From: DASXTS01 sp036505275
GTDB lineage: Bacteria > Actinomycetota > Actinomycetes > Mycobacteriales > Pseudonocardiaceae
Assembly (NCBI GenBank): GCA_036505275.1
Contig: DASXTS010000052.1
Span: 1-12,512, forward strand
Length of the DNA stretch: 12,512 nucleotides
Direction: 5' to 3'
Part shown: piece after piece, positions 1 to 6,852 of the stretch
Layout: the number at the start of each line of letters is the position of its first letter
Position numbering within the stretch: the stretch's first letter is position 1
Notes under the pieces: model-generated
Database searches by the model: none
Told to the model about the DNA's origin: nothing
Seen by the model: the letters and a program-made list of their open reading frames with translations, nothing else
Translations under genes and position numbers: made by a program

Positions 1-482
1 TTGGTCGCGGTGTACGGGGTCATGATTGGCGGCGCGAGCAGGCCGGCCACCGACGCGGTGTTCACGATGTGGCCATGCCCCTGGGCGAGCATCAGCGGGT
101 AGGCCGCGTGCAGGCCGTGCACCACGCCGCGCAGGTTGACGTCGATGCTGCGGTCCCAGTGCTCCAGGGTCAGATCCTCCGCCAACCCGGCCACCGCGAT
201 GCCGGCGTTGTTGAAAGCGAAGTCCAGCCGGCCGTGCCGGTCGTGGACGTCCTGGTAGGCCGCCACCATCGCCGGCCCGTCCGTCACGTCCAGCTCGATG
301 GCCACGGCCGTGCCCGGCCCGGCCGCGGTGAGCCGCTTGGCGGCCAGCTCGGCGCCCTCGGCGTCGATGTCGGCGAGCACCACGGTGGCGCCGCGGGCGA
401 CCAGGGCGGCGCCGATGGCCCGCCCGATGCCGGACGCTCCACCCGTGATCACCGCCACCCGCCTGCTGGTCATGCTGGTCAT
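1..482 (-). CDS. Short-chain dehydrogenase/reductase (SDR), 3' end cut by window edge
   Basis: This is an NAD(P)-dependent oxidoreductase of the classical SDR family, probably acting on an alcohol or ketone in the cytoplasm. About 160 residues are visible. The cofactor motif TGGASGIG is at residues 13-20, followed by the end of the second beta strand (VVLADID), then NNAG in the middle of the Rossmann fold. The serine-bearing strand reads VNTASVAG, and the active-site YTAT begins at Tyr157. The window ends inside the codon expected to be the catalytic Lys of YxxxK, so roughly the last third is missing. The ATG at 482 overlaps the monooxygenase stop as ATGA, which implies translational coupling. 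A second in-frame ATG three codons later (473) is a possible alternative start. The pairing suggests that the two enzymes act on the same or consecutive metabolites. That is inference, and the substrate is unknown. Confidence 0.9.
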   Translation of the reverse strand, partial: MTSMTSRRVAVITGGASGIGRAIGAALVARGATVVLADIDAEGAELAAKRLTAAGPGTAVAIELDVTDGPAMVAAYQDVHDRHGRLDFAFNNAGIAVAGLAEDLTLEHWDRSIDVNLRGVVHGLHAAYPLMLAQGHGHIVNTASVAGLLAPPIMTPYTAT

Positions 483-1939
483 GCGGTCAACTCGAAGTCA
501 GCGGCGCGCGGGCGGCGGGTGCGCCACCAGTAGCCGAAGGTGAAGCCCGGCCAGATCGTGCGGTTGCGGCCCGAGTCGTCCAGGTACCAGCTGCGGCAGC
601 CGGAGCCCCACACCGTGTCGGCGAGCCTGGCCTGCAGCGTGTCGTTGAACGCCCGCTGGACGTCGGCGCGCACGGTCAGCAGGCGCGCGCCGCTGTCCTC
701 GAGCAGCCGTAGGCAGCCCATGATGTAGCGCACCTGCGCCTCGATCATGAACACGATCGAGTTGTGGCCGAGCCCGGTGTTGGGCCCGACCAGCAGGAAC
801 AGGTTCGGGAAGCCGGCGACCGTGATGCCGTAGTAGGCCTCGACGCCGTCGCGCCAGGCGTCCTGCAGCTTGACGCCGTTCGCGCCGACGATCGGCTGGC
901 CGTCCATCCCGTCGATGACGTGGAACCCGGTGCCGAAGATGATCGCGTCCACTTCGTGCTCGGCACCGTCGGCGGTCAGCACGGCGTGCTCGCGCACCTC
1001 GGTGATCTTCTCGGTGACCAGGTGCACGTGCGGCTTGGTCAGGGTGGGGTAGTAGTCGTTGGAGAGCAGGATGCGTTTGCAGCCGATCAGGTAGTCCGGG
1101 GTCAGTTTGCGGAGCATCTCCTCGGTTTCGATCGAGCGGCGCAGGTGCACGGTGGCGACCTTCTCGACGACCTTCAACAGCCGCCGGTCGACCACCATGC
1201 CGAGCACCCGCAGCTCGTGCAGCCAGTAGATCAGGGCGCGACGCAGCCGTTGCAGGGGCGGGAACAGCCGGTATGCGGCGCGCTCGGCGCGGCCGATCCG
1301 GCGGTCCAGCTTGGGCACCACCCATGGCGCAGTGCGCTGGAACACGGTCACGGACGCCGCCTGGTTGGCGATCCTCGGCACGAACTGGACGGCGCTGGCC
1401 CCGGTGCCGATCACCGCAACGCGCTTTCCGGTGAGGTCGTAGCCGTGGTCCCAGCTCGCGGAGTGGAAGCTCACCCCGGCGAAGCTGGGCAGGCCGGGCA
1501 GGTCGGGGATGGCCGGCAGGTGCAGCGGCCCCATGGCGCCGACCAGCACTCGAGCACTGATCGTCTCGCCGGTGTCGCACGACACCCGCCACAGCCTGGC
1601 CGCGTCGTCGAACTCGGCCCCGACCATTCGGGTGCGGAACCGGAGGTGCGGCGTGATGCCGTACCTGGCGCTGCACCACCGCAGGTAGTCCCAGATCTCC
1701 TGCTGGCTCGGGTAGTGCCTGGTCCACCACGGGTTCGGGGCGAAGGAGAACGAGTACAGCAGCGACGGGATGTCGCACTCGCAGCCGGGGTAGGTGTTCT
1801 CCCGCCAGGTGCCGCCGACGTCGCCGGCCTCCTCCAGCACCACGAAGTCGTGCTCGCCGGCACGCTTGAGCCGGATCGCCATGGCGAGCCCGGAGAACCC
1901 GGCTCCGACGATCGCGACCGCGTACACCCTGTCGGTCAT
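479..1939 (-). CDS. FAD/NADPH-dependent flavin monooxygenase, Baeyer-Villiger type
   Basis: This enzyme of 486 residues would use NADPH and O2, through a flavin hydroperoxide, to insert or transfer one oxygen atom onto a ketone or heteroatom. The FAD-binding GAGFSG is at residues 12-17, VGGTW at 41-45 and YPGCECD at 50-56. The Baeyer-Villiger fingerprint FxGxxxHxxxW runs from Phe153 to Trp163 and is followed by Asp, as in many family members. The NADPH-binding GTGASA is at 178-183, and a late FGTGF motif is present. Length fits the family. The frame stays open to 2071, but the upstream part is a low-complexity Pro/Ala/Arg stretch and the Rossmann fold starts right after the ATG at 1939, so I chose that start. 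No good Shine-Dalgarno site precedes it. An ATG at 1957 is an alternative. The substrate cannot be read from the sequence. Confidence 0.9.
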   Translation of the reverse strand: MTDRVYAVAIVGAGFSGLAMAIRLKRAGEHDFVVLEEAGDVGGTWRENTYPGCECDIPSLLYSFSFAPNPWWTRHYPSQQEIWDYLRWCSARYGITPHLRFRTRMVGAEFDDAARLWRVSCDTGETISARVLVGAMGPLHLPAIPDLPGLPSFAGVSFHSASWDHGYDLTGKRVAVIGTGASAVQFVPRIANQAASVTVFQRTAPWVVPKLDRRIGRAERAAYRLFPPLQRLRRALIYWLHELRVLGMVVDRRLLKVVEKVATVHLRRSIETEEMLRKLTPDYLIGCKRILLSNDYYPTLTKPHVHLVTEKITEVREHAVLTADGAEHEVDAIIFGTGFHVIDGMDGQPIVGANGVKLQDAWRDGVEAYYGITVAGFPNLFLLVGPNTGLGHNSIVFMIEAQVRYIMGCLRLLEDSGARLLTVRADVQRAFNDTLQARLADTVWGSGCRSWYLDDSGRNRTIWPGFTFGYWWRTRRPRAADFELTA

Positions 1940-2218
1940 GCTCAGTAAGCTACCCATCCGCACCGGGTGGGGTGCGCCCCTTTTCGTCCCATGGCCGAGC
2001 GCGGGCCGCGCCGCCGGCCGCGGCGTCGGCGCCGGTGCGGCGTCCGTCATGGCCGGGCATCCTCCTGCCACCCGCCCCGTCCCCGCGGCACGCTGCGAAC
2101 CCCGGTGCGGCGACAGGGCCGGCGCTGCGCCGAGTGAAGGACGCCGTCGTGACCAAGTATTGATGTCCGAACGCTGCGTGCCTGCCGCCGTCCGTCATAT
2201 GGTCGGTCCGACAAGTCG

Positions 2219-2224
2219 AGGAGG
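2219..2224 (+). promoter_or_regulatory. Strong ribosome binding site of the binding-protein gene
   Basis: AGGAGG is a perfect Shine-Dalgarno core, 10 bases before the ATG at 2235, and it fixes the start of the transporter operon. The 295-base divergent gap to the monooxygenase (1940-2234) must hold promoters for both directions. In it I see only weak candidates, such as a TATGGT hexamer at 2198-2203 with no convincing -35 box. The rest is GC-rich with no clear operator. Confidence 0.75.
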
Positions 2225-2234
2225 TTAGGGACAG

Positions 2235-3641
2235 ATGGCCGATCTTCCGCCGTTGTCGCGCCGCGGGTTCATCCGTGCTACCGGTGCCGCCGCTTCCGCC
2301 GCGGCCCTGGCCGCGTGCGCCAGCGAGACGACCAACACGCCGGCGGCGCCGCCCTCGGGCGGCACGCCGGAGCCGACCTTCGCGGAGCCGAGCAAGAAGC
2401 TGTCCGGCGAGCTGAAGATCCTGCTGTGGAGCCACTTCGTGCCGAGCCACGACAAGTGGTTCGACCCGTTCGCCAAGGACTGGGGCAGCAAGGTCGGCGT
2501 CACCGTGACCGTCGACCACATCAACAACGCCGAGATTCCCGGCCGGATCGCGGCCGAGATCCAGGCCGGGCAGGGGCACGACCTGATCCAGTACATCGCG
2601 CCGCTGGCGCAGTTCGAGCAGAGCGTCGTCGACCTCAAGGACGTCACCGACGAGGCGAACAAGCGCTGGGGCAAGCAGATAGAGCTGTGCCGCAAGTCCT
2701 CGTCCAACCCGAAGACCGGCAAGTTCTATGCGTACTCGCCCGGCTGGGTGCCCGACCCGGGCAACTATCGCAAGAGCCTGTGGGAGAAGGCCGGGATGGG
2801 CACCGGCCCCAAGAAGTGGGACGACCTGCTCAACGTGGGCGCGGAGATCAAGAAGAGCCAGGGCATCCAGCTCGGCCTCGGGATGAGCCAGGAGATCGAC
2901 TCGAACATGGTGCTGCGGGCCCTCATGTGGTCCTATGGCACCTCGATCCAGGACGCCAACGAGAAGGTCGTGCTGAACTCCGACAGCACCGTCGCCGCGG
3001 TGCTGTTCTTCAGCAGGCTGTTCAAGGAGACCATGACCGACGAGGTCTTCTCGTGGAACGCGGCGTCCAACAACCAGGGCCTGATCGCCGGCAAGCTGTC
3101 CTACATCGTGAACTCGATCTCGGCCTGGCGCACCGCCCAGGAGGCCAACCCCACCGTGGCCGACGACGTGTTCTTCACCCCCGCCCTGCAGGGCACCGAG
3201 GGCGCGATCGCCGCGCAGCACGTGCTCTACAACTGGATCGTGCCCAAGTTCGCCAAGAACGTCGATGCGGCGAAGGAGTTCCTGCTGCACTACACGGCCA
3301 ACTTCGAGTCCGCGCTCTACAACTCCAAGTTGTACGACTTCTGCGCGTGGAGCAGGCTGACACCGCGACGCGACGCGTGGCTGGCCGACGATCCGTTCAG
3401 CCAGAACAACAAGGACAAGTTGAAGTTCCTCAAGGACGCCGAGCCCTGGAGCGTCAACATCGGGCACCCCGGCCCCGCCAACACGGCCGAGGGCGAGATC
3501 TTCGCCACGTTCATCATCCCGAACATGTTCGCCAAGGCGGCCCGCGGCGAGATGTCGCCCAAGGACGCGGTGGCCTGGGGCGAGGCGCAGGTGACGCCGA
3601 TCTTCCAGAAGTGGCGCGCTGCGGGGCTGGTCGGCGGCTGA
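2235..3641 (+). CDS. ABC importer substrate-binding lipoprotein (family 1, Tat-exported)
   Basis: This 468-residue extracytoplasmic solute-binding protein is the receptor of the importer encoded just downstream. The N-terminus carries a twin-arginine signal (SRRGFIR, residues 8-14), an Ala-rich hydrophobic stretch and a lipobox LAAC with the lipidated Cys at residue 28. It therefore looks like a Tat-exported lipoprotein anchored on the outer face of the membrane. A Pro/Thr/Gly-rich tether follows, to about residue 50. The mature part begins with a strand of the type common in sugar-binding family 1 proteins (LKILLWSHF), and a later segment reads GHDLIQYIAP. The size suits a sugar or oligosaccharide binder. 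The ligand cannot be named: this family also binds polyols and glycerol phosphates. The gene starts the operon and is followed by the ATPase after 19 bases. Its higher Lys/Asn content compared with its neighbours is ordinary for a binding protein. Confidence 0.92.
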   Translation: MADLPPLSRRGFIRATGAAASAAALAACASETTNTPAAPPSGGTPEPTFAEPSKKLSGELKILLWSHFVPSHDKWFDPFAKDWGSKVGVTVTVDHINNAEIPGRIAAEIQAGQGHDLIQYIAPLAQFEQSVVDLKDVTDEANKRWGKQIELCRKSSSNPKTGKFYAYSPGWVPDPGNYRKSLWEKAGMGTGPKKWDDLLNVGAEIKKSQGIQLGLGMSQEIDSNMVLRALMWSYGTSIQDANEKVVLNSDSTVAAVLFFSRLFKETMTDEVFSWNAASNNQGLIAGKLSYIVNSISAWRTAQEANPTVADDVFFTPALQGTEGAIAAQHVLYNWIVPKFAKNVDAAKEFLLHYTANFESALYNSKLYDFCAWSRLTPRRDAWLADDPFSQNNKDKLKFLKDAEPWSVNIGHPGPANTAEGEIFATFIIPNMFAKAARGEMSPKDAVAWGEAQVTPIFQKWRAAGLVGG

Positions 3642-3660
3642 CGCGACGCGGAGGCTGACC

Positions 3661-4698
3661 ATGGCCGATGTGGTCGAGGTCCGCGACCTGCGCAAGCTCT
3701 TCGACGGTGGCAAGGTGCACGCGATCGACGGCGTGGACCTTGCCACCGAGCCGGGCGAGTACCTGGTACTGCTCGGGCCCTCCGGCTGCGGCAAGACCAC
3801 CCTGCTGCGCACGATCGCCGGCCTCGAGCAGCCCGACTCGGGGGACGTGCTGATCGGCGGCCATGTGGTCACCGGGCTGCCGCCGCGCGCCCGCAAGATT
3901 GCCATGGTGTTCCAGAGCTACGCGCTCTACCCGCACAAGACCGTACGGAACAACATCACCTTCCCGCTGCGTGCGGAGCGGCTGCCGGCGGAGAAACAGC
4001 GCGAGCAGGTGCGCTGGGCGGCCGAGCTGCTCGGCATCGAACACCTGCTGCAACGCCGGCCGCGGCAGCTCTCCGGCGGCGAGCGCCAGCGGGTGGCGCT
4101 GGCCCGGGCCCTGGTCCGCCAGCCGCGGGTGTTCCTGCTCGACGAGCCGCTGTCCAACCTGGACGCCAAGCTGCGCGCGTCGGCCCGGGATGAGTTGAAG
4201 CGCTTCCAGCAACGGCTCGGCACCACCACGGTGTACGTCACGCACGACCAGGCCGAGGCCATGGGGCTCGGCGACCGGATCGCGGTGATGGAGGCCGGCA
4301 AGCTGCGCCAGCTCGGCCGCCCGGTCGACGTGTACGACGATCCGGTTGACACCTTCGTCGCCACCTTCATCGGCTCGCCGCCGATGAACCTGGTCCCGCG
4401 CGGCTCCCGCCTGGTGGGGTTCCGGCCAGAGCACCTGCTGCCGATCGAGAACGTGACCAGCGCCGAACGGGCCACCATGCCGTTCCACATCGAGCGGGTG
4501 GAGTACCTGTCCGGCGACCGGCACGTGTACGGCACGGTCAAGGGCATCGGCGACGAGACCAGGGTGATTGCCCGGCTGCCGTCCACCATCGACACCCCGA
4601 TCGCGTCGGACGAGATCCACGAGTTCGCCGTGCGCGCGGACAAGCTGCGTTTCTTCGACGCGGACAGTGGCGAACGCACCGAGCCGGTGAAGCTATGA
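3661..4698 (+). CDS. ABC importer ATPase, MalK/UgpC type
   Basis: This 345-residue ATP-binding subunit hydrolyses ATP at the inner face of the membrane to drive uptake through the two downstream permeases. All nucleotide-binding motifs are intact: Walker A GPSGCGKT at residues 39-46, Q-loop Gln at 85 (VFQSYALYPH), signature LSGGERQR at 138-145, Walker B VFLLDE at 157-162, and the H-loop His at 195 (VTHD). The segment after about residue 235 is the OB-fold/TOBE regulatory domain of the sugar-importer ATPases, with the typical FRPEHL at 254-259. This makes it a CUT1-like importer subunit rather than an exporter ATPase. GGAGG at 3650-3654 lies 6 bases before the ATG. The stop overlaps the next start as ATGA (4695-4698). 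MalK-type ATPases are often shared between importers. Whether this one is, the sequence does not show. Confidence 0.95.
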   Translation: MADVVEVRDLRKLFDGGKVHAIDGVDLATEPGEYLVLLGPSGCGKTTLLRTIAGLEQPDSGDVLIGGHVVTGLPPRARKIAMVFQSYALYPHKTVRNNITFPLRAERLPAEKQREQVRWAAELLGIEHLLQRRPRQLSGGERQRVALARALVRQPRVFLLDEPLSNLDAKLRASARDELKRFQQRLGTTTVYVTHDQAEAMGLGDRIAVMEAGKLRQLGRPVDVYDDPVDTFVATFIGSPPMNLVPRGSRLVGFRPEHLLPIENVTSAERATMPFHIERVEYLSGDRHVYGTVKGIGDETRVIARLPSTIDTPIASDEIHEFAVRADKLRFFDADSGERTEPVKL

Positions 4699-5789
4699 AA
4701 CCGCCGCCGCCAGACGACGACCGCCAGGCGCCGGCGCCGGCCGCATCCGGGCGCGTCGAGACCCGCGATACGCCCGCGGACGGCGCATCGGTGAGCGCCG
4801 GGGACGCTCGGGACCGCGACCCGCGGGCTTCTGGCGGTTCGGCTCTGGCGGCGCGGGGTTCGGCTCCAGGTTCGGCTCCAGGTTCGGCGCGGTCGGCGAG
4901 GCTGCCGCTGGCCGATCGGGAGTCGTTCCTGGCGAAGGCGTTCCTGCTGCCGTCGATCGTGTACATCGTGGCGCTCGTCGGCATCCCCTTCTTCATGGCG
5001 ATCGCATTCTCGTTCAGCGACATCACCGCCGGCGACCCGTCGTTCGACTGGGCCGGGCTGCGCAACTACCGGGCGATCTTCGCCGACGAGACGTTCTGGC
5101 GGTCGCTGACCAATACGCTGATCTTCACCGTCATCTCGATGGTGCTGGTGGTGGTGCTCGGCAAGGTGCTGGCCAACATTCTGGTCGCCGACTTCCACGG
5201 CAAGTGGCTGGTGCGCTTCGCCGTGCTGCTGCCGTGGACCACTCCGGTGGCGCTGTCCACCATCTCCTGGCTATGGCTGCTGGACTCGGTGTTCAGCCCC
5301 ATCGACTGGGTGCTGCGCAAGATCGGCTACCTCGGCCCCGGCGAGGACGTGTACTGGCTCGGCAAGCCGCACCTGGCGATGGCGTCGGTGATCGCGGTGC
5401 ACGTCTGGCGGCTGGTGCCGCTGGCCGCGGTGATCGTGATGGCCGGCCTGGTGGCCATCCCGCGCGACATCGAGGACGCGGCGCGGGTGGACGGCGCCGG
5501 CTTCTGGCGGCGGATGTTCGGCGTCACGGTGCCGCTTACCCTGCCGGTGATCGCGGTGGCCGGCCTGTTCGGCGCGATCCTGACGTTCACCGACATGGCC
5601 GTGGTGTACGTGCTGACCCGCGGCGGGCCGACCAACTCCACCCAGGTGCTGGCCTCCTGGGCGTTCTACAAGGGCATCCAGGGCGGCGACGTCGCGCAGG
5701 GCGCCGCGATCGCGCTGTTCATGTTCCCGCTGCTGCTGGCCGCGGCCATCGCGATCCTCCGCTCGGTGCGGCGAATGGAGACCCTGTGA
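4695..5789 (+). CDS. ABC importer permease 1 (MalF-like) with a long disordered N-terminus
   Basis: This 364-residue integral membrane subunit forms half of the transport channel. The first membrane helix begins near residue 82 (FLLPSIVYIVALVGIPFF), and several more hydrophobic segments follow. The cytoplasmic EAA loop that docks on the ATPase is at about 260-284 (EDAARVDGAGFWRRMF, then a Pro-containing end). The oddity is the first ~75 residues. They are rich in Pro, Asp, Ala, Gly, Ser and Arg, with no predicted fold, and include a GSAP repeat at 55-65 encoded by a perfect 12-bp tandem repeat. Many MalF-like proteins have a short N-terminal tail, but this one is unusually long and repetitive. 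A later start is possible in principle. However, the ATG at 4695 makes the usual 4-base overlap with the ATPase stop, and no better-placed start is evident. Confidence 0.92.
   Translation: MKPPPPDDDRQAPAPAASGRVETRDTPADGASVSAGDARDRDPRASGGSALAARGSAPGSAPGSARSARLPLADRESFLAKAFLLPSIVYIVALVGIPFFMAIAFSFSDITAGDPSFDWAGLRNYRAIFADETFWRSLTNTLIFTVISMVLVVVLGKVLANILVADFHGKWLVRFAVLLPWTTPVALSTISWLWLLDSVFSPIDWVLRKIGYLGPGEDVYWLGKPHLAMASVIAVHVWRLVPLAAVIVMAGLVAIPRDIEDAARVDGAGFWRRMFGVTVPLTLPVIAVAGLFGAILTFTDMAVVYVLTRGGPTNSTQVLASWAFYKGIQGGDVAQGAAIALFMFPLLLAAAIAILRSVRRMETL
4857..4888 (+). repeat. 12-bp tandem repeat inside the permease 1 gene
   Basis: The unit GGTTCGGCTCCA occurs at 4857-4868 and 4869-4880, and its first 8 bases occur again at 4881-4888. 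A diverged relative starts at 4835 (GGTTCGGCTC). Because 12 is a multiple of 3, copy-number changes would stay in frame and only lengthen or shorten the GSAP linker of the permease N-terminus. Confidence 0.9.
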
Positions 5790-6682
5790 CCGCCCTGGCG
5801 ACCATCGACAACGCCAGCGCGGACGCGCTGCGCCGGCACTACCGGCGGCGGCACATCGCGGCGCGGGTCTTCGTGTACGTCGCGGCGATCACGGCGGCGC
5901 TGCTGGCCGCCGGCCCGTTCCTCTGGTCCCTGATCACCACGTTCAAGCTCAACCGCGACCTGTACAACCCGGATAACAACCCGTTCATCCTCAACGCCCC
6001 GCCGACCAGCGACCACATCAAGCTGCTGTTCAACGGCACGCCGTTCCTGACGTTCGTGTGGAACACGGTGTGGGTCGGCGTGCTCGTCGTGGCGATCACG
6101 CTCGTGCTGTCGCTGCCGGCCGCATACAGCCTGGCCCGCCTGAACCGGCCGTGGTCCACGCCCATGGCGGTGGCCATCTTCTTCGTCTACCTGGTGCCGC
6201 CGTCGCTGCTGTTCCTGTCGCTGTCCCGGGTGGTGGCCACGCTCGGCCTGCAGGACAGTACGTGGTCGCTCGTGCTGATCTACCCGACGATCACCATCCC
6301 GGTCTCGGTGTGGCTGCTCATGGGCTTCCTCAAGGCCGTCCCCAAGGACATCGAGGAGCAGGCCATGGTGGACGGCCACAGCCGGGTTGGCGCCTTCTTG
6401 CGCACCGTCGTCCCGCTGGTGTTCCCCGGCATCGTGGCCGTGGTGGTGTTCGCCTTCGTGATCACCGCAAGCGAGTTCATCTACGCGCTGGCGTTCATCT
6501 CCCCGTCGCCGGAGAAGACCATATCCACCGGGGTGCCCACCGAGCTCGTCCGTGGTGACGTCTTCTTCTGGCAGTCCCTGCAGGCCGCGACCATCCTCGT
6601 CGCCGTACCCATCGCCTTTGTCTTCAACCTGTTCCTGGAGAAGTTCATCGCCGGCTTCACGATGGGCGCCGTCAAGGGCTGA
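5786..6682 (+). CDS. ABC importer permease 2 (MalG-like)
   Basis: This 298-residue second membrane subunit pairs with permease 1. It starts with GTG at 5786, overlapping the previous stop as GTGA, so ATPase, permease 1 and permease 2 are chained by 4-base overlaps. The frame is open upstream to 5204, but that part is antiparallel-frame noise over permease 1. After a short polar, Arg-rich N-terminus, the first helix is near residue 29 (VFVYVAAITAALLAAGPFLWSL). A periplasmic segment follows, then further helices. The EAA loop reads EEQAMVDGHSRVGAFL, followed by a Pro-containing end, with the conserved D-G pair. The C-terminus ends in FTMGAVKG, a common ending for MalG-like permeases. It is the last gene of the operon; the convergent repeat-rich region follows. 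Confidence 0.94.
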   Translation: MTALATIDNASADALRRHYRRRHIAARVFVYVAAITAALLAAGPFLWSLITTFKLNRDLYNPDNNPFILNAPPTSDHIKLLFNGTPFLTFVWNTVWVGVLVVAITLVLSLPAAYSLARLNRPWSTPMAVAIFFVYLVPPSLLFLSLSRVVATLGLQDSTWSLVLIYPTITIPVSVWLLMGFLKAVPKDIEEQAMVDGHSRVGAFLRTVVPLVFPGIVAVVVFAFVITASEFIYALAFISPSPEKTISTGVPTELVRGDVFFWQSLQAATILVAVPIAFVFNLFLEKFIAGFTMGAVKG

Positions 6683-6687
6683 CCCGC

Positions 6688-6753
6688 GTGTCCGCGCGTT
6701 CGCACACGTGTGTCCGCGCGTCGCGACACGTGTGTCCGCGTAGGCAGACACAT
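6688..6753 (+). repeat. Three tandem 22-bp GTGTCCGCG-headed units
   Basis: GTGTCCGCG begins exactly every 22 bases, at 6688, 6710 and 6732. Each unit ends in ACACGT or ACACAT, so the units can pair with each other as GTGT/ACAC arms. CACACGTGTG at 6703-6712 is a perfect palindrome. The array starts 5 bases after the permease 2 stop. Inferred role: transcript-end structure or a dispersed intergenic repeat. No coding role is likely. Confidence 0.85.
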
Positions 6754-6756
6754 GAA

Positions 6757-6788
6757 GCGGGCGTTTACCGACCCAGGGAGGCGCCCGC
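6757..6788. terminator. GC hairpin between convergent genes, possible terminator
   Basis: GCGGGCG (6757-6763) and CGCCCGC (6782-6788) form a perfect 7-bp stem around an 18-base loop. The hairpin sits between the two groups of GTGTC units and between convergent transcripts. There is no T-tract on either strand, so classical intrinsic termination is uncertain; such tail-less hairpins are common at gene ends in high-GC actinobacteria. Confidence 0.4.
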
Positions 6789-6791
6789 GGT

Positions 6792-6834
6792 GTGTCAGAA
6801 GCGCAAACTCATGTGTCCCAACACGCGGACACGC
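6792..6834 (+). repeat. Two diverged GTGTC units, the second a self-complementary hairpin
   Basis: Two further units begin at 6792 and 6813 (21 bases apart) with GTGTCA and GTGTCC. The first ends in ACTCAT, like the ACACAT end of the third unit upstream. The second contains an internal hairpin: GTGTCC (6813-6818) pairs with GGACAC (6827-6832). CGCGGACAC at 6824-6832 is also the exact reverse complement of GTGTCCGCG, which heads the three upstream units, so long-range pairing across the region is possible. Confidence 0.7.
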
Positions 6835-6851
6835 CGAAAAGAAGGGGCGTG
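6830..6851 (-). terminator. Hairpin just after the mannosyltransferase stop
   Basis: CACGCC (6830-6835) and GGCGTG (6846-6851) form a 6-bp stem with a 10-base loop. On the minus strand this lies immediately after the stop codon of the mannosyltransferase, a natural terminator position, but there is no following T-run. It overlaps the end of the last GTGTC unit. Confidence 0.35.
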
Positions 6852-6852
6852 G

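Noticed and set aside
764..1948. A 394-codon plus-strand frame over the monooxygenase
   Set aside because: It is antisense to a gene with all expected flavoprotein motifs. Its composition (His, Gln, Val, Gly) is typical of a shadow frame.
1940..2071. N-terminal extension of the monooxygenase
   Set aside because: It is a Pro/Ala/Arg-rich stretch with no family similarity. The FAD-binding fold begins directly after the ATG at 1939.
1950..3905. A 651-codon open frame on the minus strand across the binding-protein gene
   Set aside because: It is a GC-rich shadow frame opposite a convincing Tat lipoprotein gene, with low-complexity Leu/Gly/Arg/Val composition and no motif.
5204..5785. Upstream extension of permease 2
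   Set aside because: It overlaps permease 1 in another frame and reads as Arg/Gly-rich noise. The GTG at 5786 gives the normal permease length and a 4-base overlap.
6688..6834. Possible CRISPR array
   Set aside because: Units are only 21-22 bases and directly abut each other with no unique spacers. No cas gene is present.
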